From Croceicoccus sp. (GTDB taxonomy: Bacteria; Pseudomonadota; Alphaproteobacteria; Sphingomonadales; Sphingomonadaceae), in NCBI GenBank assembly GCA_029936705.1, contig JAPYSD010000030.1, positions 2,420 through 15,776 on the forward strand: a stretch of 13,357 bases of DNA, read 5' to 3'. The position numbers and the translations under genes were made by a program. Below the pieces are notes generated by a model. The model did no database searches. It was not told where the DNA came from and worked only from the letters and a program-made list of their open reading frames with translations. Positions 8,697 through 13,357 of the stretch are shown here, one piece after another. The stretch's first letter is position 1. Each line of letters begins with the position of its first letter.

Positions 8697-9713
8697 CTAA
8701 CCCGAGCGCGGCACGCTGCCGACATAGGGGCTGCCCGATGCCGTGCCGCGTGGGGAGGTAGACTGGGGCGGCTGCGGAGGCGGCACGTCGGTCTTCACCG
8801 TGCCCGCGGGCGGCGTTACCGCATCGCGCACCAGTTCGCCGATGCCGCCCAGCGTGCCGATCAGCTGCGTCGCCTCGACCGGGAACAGGATGGTCTTGGC
8901 ATTGGGGCTGGTGGCGAAATCGCTGACCGCCTCGACATATTTCTGCGCGACGAAATAGTTGAGCGCCTGCGTGCCCGACGAGGCGATGGCATCCGACACC
9001 ACGCGGGTCGCTTCCGCCTCGGCCATGGCCTGGCGTTCGCGCGCCTCGGCATCGCGGAAGGCGGATTCCTTGCGGCCCTCGGCCTCGAGGATGCGGGACT
9101 GCTTCATCCCCTCGGCGCGCAGGATGGCGCTGGCGCGGTCGCCCTCGGCCTCCAGGATCTCGGCGCGCTTGAGGCGTTCGGCCTTCATCTGGCGGGCCAT
9201 CGCTTCGGAAATGTCGATCGGCGGGCGGATGTCCTTGATCTCGACCCGGGTGATCTTCACGCCCCAGGGCGATGTCGCATGGTCCACCACCGACAGCAGG
9301 CGCGCGTTGATGTCGTCGCGCTGCGACAATGTCTCGTCCAGGTCCATCGACCCCATCACCGTGCGCAGATTGGTCGTGGTCAGCGCCATGATGGCGTTCT
9401 GCAGGCCCGACACCTCGTACGCGGCCTTGCCCGCGTCCAGCACCTGGAAGAACACCACCGCGTCCACGCCGACCATGGCGTTGTCCTTGGTGATGATTTC
9501 CTGGCCCGGGATGTCGAGCACCTGCTCCATCATGTTGATCTTGTGCCCCACCCGGTCGACCAGCGGCACGATCAGGTGCATGCCGGGATGCGCAGGCTTG
9601 GTGAAGCGGCCGAGTCGCTCGATCGTGTAGACATGGCCTTGCCGCACCACGCGCACGCTGGTCATCAGCAGCAGGACCACGAACGCGACCAGCGCGATCA
9701 GGAAGACTTCCAT
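8697..9713 (-). CDS. qmcA: QmcA-type SPFH/Band 7 membrane protein (paraslipin)
   Basis: A 338-residue stomatin-like protein. One N-terminal membrane segment (about 3-19) is followed by the SPFH domain (about 20-175; VVRQGHVYTIERLGRF at 22-37 and DIRPPIDISEAMARQMKAER at 161-180 are typical). A repetitive charged coiled coil comes next (about 175-240; ILEAEG, ILRAEG, ILEAEG repeats), then a conserved C-terminal module (about 245-295) and a Pro/Ser tail. Such proteins form large membrane rings or scaffolds; in E. coli QmcA is linked to membrane quality control. The start ATG has GAGGGGG eight bases upstream (complement 9721-9727). It leads a probable operon with the NfeD-family gene and msrB. 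The name qmcA rests on family resemblance and the NfeD partner. Confidence 0.92.
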   Translation of the reverse strand: MEVFLIALVAFVVLLLMTSVRVVRQGHVYTIERLGRFTKPAHPGMHLIVPLVDRVGHKINMMEQVLDIPGQEIITKDNAMVGVDAVVFFQVLDAGKAAYEVSGLQNAIMALTTTNLRTVMGSMDLDETLSQRDDINARLLSVVDHATSPWGVKITRVEIKDIRPPIDISEAMARQMKAERLKRAEILEAEGDRASAILRAEGMKQSRILEAEGRKESAFRDAEARERQAMAEAEATRVVSDAIASSGTQALNYFVAQKYVEAVSDFATSPNAKTILFPVEATQLIGTLGGIGELVRDAVTPPAGTVKTDVPPPQPPQSTSPRGTASGSPYVGSVPRSG

Positions 9714-9893
9714 TACCGTACCCCCTCAACCCGGACCGCACCCGCGCGGTCCCATGCCGTTCCATGATGCGCAGAGTTTGCGCGATTGGCCAGACAAACT
9801 GCCCCAAAGGGACATTTCGCAGCGCCCGGATCGCGCAATAAGATGACCGGCGAATTAACAATCACTGTATCTCCCGTGGGATTATGTGGCTAC

Positions 9894-9901
9894 AAGGGGG
9901 G
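9894..9901 (+). promoter_or_regulatory. Ribosome binding site of the HWE kinase gene
   Basis: AAGGGGGG lies four bases before the ATG at 9906. It supports that start over the in-frame ATG codons at 9786 and 9843, which have no such site. Confidence 0.6.
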
Positions 9902-9905
9902 ACCT

Positions 9906-11426
9906 ATGGCTTACGGCGATATTACCCGCAGCCCTTCCGCCAGGAACGAGGCGCCGAACGCACGCGATCGGAAGAGGCTCGACGCCCTTGCCGAGTACGA
10001 GGTGATGGACACCGAGGCGGAGGAGGCGTTCGACGAGATCGTCTTCATCGCGAAGACGGTCTGCCAGACCCCCATCGCCCTGATCAGCCTTGTCGAGCGG
10101 GACCGGCAGTGGTTCAAAGCCCGAATCGGGCTCGATGCCTGCCAGACGCCCATCGAGCAATCGGTCTGTTCGCATGGCATGCACAGCGACGAATTGCTGG
10201 TGATTCCCGACCTGACGGCCGATCCGCGCACGCGCGGCAACCAGCTGGTCGAGGCGGAGGACGGAATCCGCTTCTATGCGGGTGCGCCGCTCATCACGCC
10301 GGGCGGCGTGGTGATCGGCATGATCTGCGTGCTGGACACCAGCGTGCGGCCCGGCGGGCTCGACCCGGTGCAGCGGCGGATCCTCAAGGCGCTGGCCGGG
10401 CAGGTCGTCAGCCAGCTCGAGCTGCGCAAGTCGCTGCGCAGCGCCGAGCGCGAGATGGAGCAGCACAAGTCGCAGACCGAGGTGCTGAAACGCGCCAGCG
10501 AGCGGCTGCAGCTGGCCGAGGAAGCGGGCAATGTCGGCGCGTTCGAGCTGAACATCGACACCCGCATGGTCAAGGTCAGCCCCGAGTTCTGCCGCATCTA
10601 CGGCTTCGACAATGTCGAGACGCTGCGGGGCGGCGCCATCGGCGCCCAGCGGCGGGTGAAGACCGACATACCGATCGAGACGAGCAGCAAGGCCGCCCCC
10701 GACCGGCAGGTGATCGAGGAATACGAGATCGTGCGCGCCAGTGACGGCGCGGTTCGCTGGCTGGAAATGCGCGCCCGCTATGTCGAGGGCGAGGACGGAA
10801 CCGCGCCCATGCTGGTGGGCATCGTGACCGACGTGACCGAACAGCACATGGTGAACGAGGAGATCGCCCACCGGCTGAAGAACACGCTGGCGCTGGTGCA
10901 GGCGGTGGCCGGGCACACGCTGCGCGACATTTCCGACCGCGGCCCCGTGCATGAATTCAATCGCCGGATCGCGGCGCTGGCGACGGCGCACGACCTGCTG
11001 CTCAGCCGTACGCGCGCTGCGGGCTGCCTGCAGGAGCTAGCGCGGGGCGTCTTCTCCAAGCTGGGCATCGAGAAGCGCGTCGCGCTGAACGGGCAGGACC
11101 GCGAGCTTTCCTCGCGCCCGCTGCTGACGCTGTCGATGATCCTGCACGAGCTGGCGACCAACGCGATGAAATACGGCGCGCTGTCGGAGCCCGACGGGCG
11201 GGTCGAGATGCACATCGCCTGCCATCCCGGCGAGGACGGCGAGGAATGGCTGACGCTGCGCTGGACCGAGCGTGACGGCCCGCCCGCGAGCAAGCCGAGC
11301 CGCAAGGGACTGGGCACGAGGCTGATCGAGCGCGGCCTCGACCCCGAGGGCGACGTCGAGATGGTGTTCGGCGAGGGCGGCTTTGCACTGACGCTGGCCG
11401 CGCCGATGAAGAACCTGACCAAGTAG
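9906..11426 (+). CDS. GAF-PAS sensor histidine kinase, HWE family
   Basis: A 506-residue soluble sensor kinase. An N-terminal GAF domain spans about 38-175 (IRFYAGAPL at 121-129, MICVLD at 139-144). A short coiled coil (about 175-205) leads to a PAS_3-like domain (about 203-315). The HWE kinase core follows: phosphoacceptor His322 in EEIAHRLKNTLALVQA, the N box HELATNAMKYGAL (His414, Glu415, Asn419), the WTE motif (Trp453, Glu455) and a GLG glycine motif at 468-470. All residues that name the HWE family are present, so it should be active. There is no membrane segment, so it is cytoplasmic; the GAF ligand is unknown. No response regulator or anti-sigma gene is adjacent, so its partner is encoded elsewhere. 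HWE kinases often feed the alphaproteobacterial general stress response or light responses. No GGAAC/CGTT-type EcfG promoter was found upstream. The PAS domain lacks the LOV-type NCRFLQ motif. Confidence 0.93.
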   Translation: MAYGDITRSPSARNEAPNARDRKRLDALAEYEVMDTEAEEAFDEIVFIAKTVCQTPIALISLVERDRQWFKARIGLDACQTPIEQSVCSHGMHSDELLVIPDLTADPRTRGNQLVEAEDGIRFYAGAPLITPGGVVIGMICVLDTSVRPGGLDPVQRRILKALAGQVVSQLELRKSLRSAEREMEQHKSQTEVLKRASERLQLAEEAGNVGAFELNIDTRMVKVSPEFCRIYGFDNVETLRGGAIGAQRRVKTDIPIETSSKAAPDRQVIEEYEIVRASDGAVRWLEMRARYVEGEDGTAPMLVGIVTDVTEQHMVNEEIAHRLKNTLALVQAVAGHTLRDISDRGPVHEFNRRIAALATAHDLLLSRTRAAGCLQELARGVFSKLGIEKRVALNGQDRELSSRPLLTLSMILHELATNAMKYGALSEPDGRVEMHIACHPGEDGEEWLTLRWTERDGPPASKPSRKGLGTRLIERGLDPEGDVEMVFGEGGFALTLAAPMKNLTK

Positions 11427-11451
11427 GCCCGTTCAGCAGGCCCGAATCGGA

Positions 11452-11484
11452 AACGGGCCCCGCCGCGGCAGGGCCCGTTCCTTT
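11452..11484. terminator. Hairpin terminator between converging genes
   Basis: A nine-base-pair perfect stem (AACGGGCCC at 11452-11460 with GGGCCCGTT at 11471-11479) has a ten-base loop and extends by GG/CC past one bulged A. The T run is short (TTT, 11482-11484). It lies between the kinase stop and the sulfatase stop and may serve both, though the weak T tract makes efficiency uncertain. Confidence 0.68.
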
Positions 11485-11502
11485 CAAGACGCAGTTCTTG
11501 GG

Positions 11503-13002
11503 TCAGGCGCCCCCGGTGCCGGCCTGCGTCATCGTCTCCATCACCTTTTCCAGGTTGAAGCTGCCTGCCTTCTGGCTTGGCGGGAATTCCCGCAGCGTTT
11601 CCAGGAACTTGCCGATGATGCCCTGCATCGGCACCAGGATGAAGGCGCGGTCGAGATACCAGTCCCAATAGGAGTTGGAGGTTATGTCCGCCATCTCGTA
11701 CGGGTCGGTCCGAAGGTTGAACAGCTTGGGCATGCGGCCGGTCACGAAGGGTTCGTACCAGATCTGCAAGGTGCCCTCGACACGCTGCTCCATGAACACG
11801 GCCTTCCAGTTATAGACCCTGAGCGCGGCCACCTGGCCCTCGTCGGTCCAGTAGATAAAGCCCTTGCGCGGCGATTCCTCGCCCTTGGTCAGATGCCCGA
11901 CCATGGAATGCCCGTCGAGGTGGACCTTGTATTTCTCGCCGTTGAGTTCGGTCCCCTTCTTGAGCTTGCCGGTGATGTCGTCGATCCCCGCCATCTCGGC
12001 AAAGGTCGGCAGCCAGTCGAGGTGCGAGACGATGTCGTTCGAGATCGAACCCGGCTTGATATGGCCCGGCCACCGCACCATGGCGGGAACGCGATAGGCG
12101 CCTTCCCAGCTGGTGTTCTTTTCACTGCGGAACGGCGTGGTGCCCGCATCGGGCCAGCTGTTGCAGTGCGGGCCGTTGTCGGTCGAATACATCACGAAGG
12201 TGTCGTCGGCGATGCCCAGATCGTCGAGCAGCTTGAGCATCTGCCCGATCGCCATGTCGTGATCGACCATCACGTCATGATATTCGCTCTGCCAGCGGCC
12301 CGCCTGGCCGCGCTTTTCCGGCTTCACATGCGTGCGGAAATGCATGTGCGTGGTGTTGAACCAGACAAAGAAGGGTTCGCCCGATTCGACCGTCTTGCGG
12401 ATGAACGCGCTGGCCTTTTCCACGACCTCGTCGTCGATGGTCTCCATCCGCTTCTTGGTCAGCGGACCGGTGTCCTCGATCTTTTGGCCGCCCTTGCCGT
12501 CGGCATGGCAGTGCAGCACGCCGCGCGGGCCGTAGTTCTTCTTGAAGTCGGGGAAATCCTCGGGCTTGGGATAGTCGGGATTCTCCGGCTCTTCCTCGGC
12601 ATTCAGGTGATAGAGATTGCCGAAGAACTCGTCGAAGCCGTGCATGGTGGGCAAATGCTCGTCACGGTCGCCCAGGCGGTTCTTGCCGAACTGCCCGGTC
12701 GCGTATCCGGCCGATTTCAGAACCGTCGCGATGGTCGGGTTCTCCTTCATCATGCCTTCCTTGGCACCCGGCATGCCGACCTTGGTCAGGCCGGTGCGCA
12801 CGCCGTTCTGCCCCATGATGAAGCTGGCGCGGCCCGCGGTGCAGCTCTGCTCGGCGTAATAGTCGGTGAAGGCCATGCCCTGTTCGGCGATGCTGTCGAT
12901 ATTGGGCGTGCGATAGCCCATCATGCCCTTGGTAAAGAAACTGAGGTTCGATTGCCCGATGTCGTCTCCCCACAGGATGAGGATGTTCGGTTGCTTGGCC
13001 AT
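11503..13002 (-). CDS. Arylsulfatase (type I, formylglycine-dependent)
   Basis: A 499-residue sulfatase that hydrolyses sulfate esters with a calcium ion and a Cys-derived formylglycine. Metal and active-site residues visible: Asp13-Asp14 (WGDDIG), Cys54 and Arg58 in CTAGR (54-58), Lys107 in GKNRLGD, His219/His221 in THMH, Asp275-Asn276 in STDNG, Lys295 in SEKNTSWEG. CTAGR is the Pro-to-Ala variant of CxPxR that is common in this subfamily. Arg109 stands where GKxH sulfatases have a His. The C-terminal 60 residues (from about WDWYL, 446) match the tail I recall for this subfamily. There is no signal peptide, so a cytoplasmic enzyme is suggested. The start ATG 13000-13002 has AGGAG seven bases upstream (complement 13009-13013). 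No sulfatase-maturing enzyme or transporter is next to it; the substrate is unknown. Confidence 0.93.
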   Translation of the reverse strand: MAKQPNILILWGDDIGQSNLSFFTKGMMGYRTPNIDSIAEQGMAFTDYYAEQSCTAGRASFIMGQNGVRTGLTKVGMPGAKEGMMKENPTIATVLKSAGYATGQFGKNRLGDRDEHLPTMHGFDEFFGNLYHLNAEEEPENPDYPKPEDFPDFKKNYGPRGVLHCHADGKGGQKIEDTGPLTKKRMETIDDEVVEKASAFIRKTVESGEPFFVWFNTTHMHFRTHVKPEKRGQAGRWQSEYHDVMVDHDMAIGQMLKLLDDLGIADDTFVMYSTDNGPHCNSWPDAGTTPFRSEKNTSWEGAYRVPAMVRWPGHIKPGSISNDIVSHLDWLPTFAEMAGIDDITGKLKKGTELNGEKYKVHLDGHSMVGHLTKGEESPRKGFIYWTDEGQVAALRVYNWKAVFMEQRVEGTLQIWYEPFVTGRMPKLFNLRTDPYEMADITSNSYWDWYLDRAFILVPMQGIIGKFLETLREFPPSQKAGSFNLEKVMETMTQAGTGGA

Positions 13003-13077
13003 GTCGTGCTCCTGCGTTCGCTACGCCGTTCCGGTCGTGCGGTGGCCGACCCCGGCGTCGGCGGGCGCAGGATGGAA

Positions 13078-13094
13078 CAGGGCCCGCGGCCCTG
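13078..13094. repeat. 17-base GC-rich inverted repeat
   Basis: CAGGGCC and GGCCCTG form a perfect seven-base-pair stem around CGC, in the 139-base gap between the comM-like gene and the sulfatase. No T run follows on either strand, so it is not a standard intrinsic terminator. It could be an attenuating hairpin in the comM-sulfatase read-through or an operator; no function is shown. Confidence 0.6.
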
Positions 13095-13141
13095 ACATAG
13101 GCGTTAACCCCAAGGCAGCGGGGGGAGCACTCGGTAGGGGG

Positions 13142-13357
13142 TCAGGCGCGCGGTGCCTGGCGGCGATAGCTGAGCGCCTCGGCGACATGGACGCGGCCGG
13201 TCGTCTCTGCCCCTGCAAGGTCGGCGATGGTGCGCGCGACCCGCAGCAGGCGGGTAAACCCGCGCGCGGACAGGCGCATCCTGTCGGCCGCCTCCATCAG
13301 CAGCTTGCGCCCGGCATCGTCGGGCGTGGCGAACCGGTCCAGCGCTTCCCCGTCCAG
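13142..13357 (-). CDS. comM: ComM/YifB family Mg-chelatase-like AAA ATPase, C-terminal fragment
   Basis: The last 71 residues and the TGA stop (13142-13144) are in the window; the rest lies beyond the right edge. The visible part is the Mg_chelatase_C helical domain. Its MRLSARGFTRLLRVARTIAD stretch, followed by an ADLAG...VHVAEALSYR pattern, is the signature end of YifB/ComM proteins. ComM is a hexameric helicase that aids branch migration when incoming DNA recombines during natural transformation, and it is widely conserved even where competence is not known. The Walker motifs are outside the window, so an intact ATPase cannot be confirmed. It is transcribed toward the sulfatase on the same strand, 139 bases away. 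Confidence 0.9.
   Translation of the reverse strand: MDGEALDRFATPDDAGRKLLMEAADRMRLSARGFTRLLRVARTIADLAGAETTGRVHVAEALSYRRQAPRA

Noticed and set aside
9855..9885. TTAACA and GATTAT in an AT-richer patch upstream of the kinase
   Set aside because: The spacing is 19 bases and the -10 match is poor. It may be a promoter, but this is not supported well enough to list.
9882..10991. 369-codon minus-strand frame opposite the kinase
   Set aside because: The kinase frame carries coherent GAF, PAS and HWE motifs; the antisense frame shows none.

Overview
This is a GC-rich, almost fully coding stretch of bacterial chromosome. Protein content and gene style point to an alphaproteobacterium, most likely of the Sphingomonadales (Sphingomonas, Erythrobacter or Novosphingobium-like). 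The supporting signs are the HflK/HflC/Do-protease cluster, a GAF-PAS-HWE histidine kinase, an isoquinoline-oxidoreductase-type molybdenum hydroxylase, and few, short intergenic gaps. The assignment comes from recalled family features, not a database search.

Layout. (1) Bases 1-1281, minus strand: mrp/apbC (Fe-S cluster carrier ATPase), followed with a 4-base GTGA overlap by the start of a Tat-exported molybdopterin-binding oxidoreductase that runs off the left edge. (2) Bases 1425-5152, plus strand: hflK-hflC, overlapping by one base, then after a 144-base gap a Do-family (DegP/DegQ) periplasmic protease. A strong hairpin terminator lies at 5176-5210. (3) Bases 5241-9713, minus strand: in transcription order, a QmcA-type SPFH membrane protein, an NfeD-family protein, msrB, and a class A bifunctional penicillin-binding protein. 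(4) Bases 9906-11426, plus strand: a lone GAF-PAS-HWE histidine kinase, followed by a hairpin at 11452-11484. (5) Bases 11503-13002, minus strand: an arylsulfatase with a CTAGR formylglycine motif. (6) Bases 13142-13357, minus strand: the C-terminal end of a ComM/YifB-type AAA ATPase that runs off the right edge.

How they work together. The central 8 kb is an envelope maintenance region. HflK and HflC form the SPFH scaffold that modulates the FtsH membrane protease. The Do protease handles misfolded periplasmic proteins. QmcA plus NfeD is a second SPFH/NfeD pair. MsrB repairs oxidised methionine, and the PBP builds peptidoglycan. The flanking genes (molybdenum hydroxylase, sulfatase, HWE kinase, comM) look functionally independent.

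I see no rRNA, tRNA, CRISPR array, insertion sequence, prophage or toxin-antitoxin module, and no convincing undescribed system. No gene-free stretch exceeds 300 bases; the longest are 1282-1424, 3455-3598, 7599-7731, 9714-9905 and 13003-13141. The most notable oddities are an Arg where the sulfatase family normally has an active-site His, a 15-base tandem repeat placed before a Tat signal, a degenerate N-terminal domain in Mrp, and a long low-complexity tail on the PBP.
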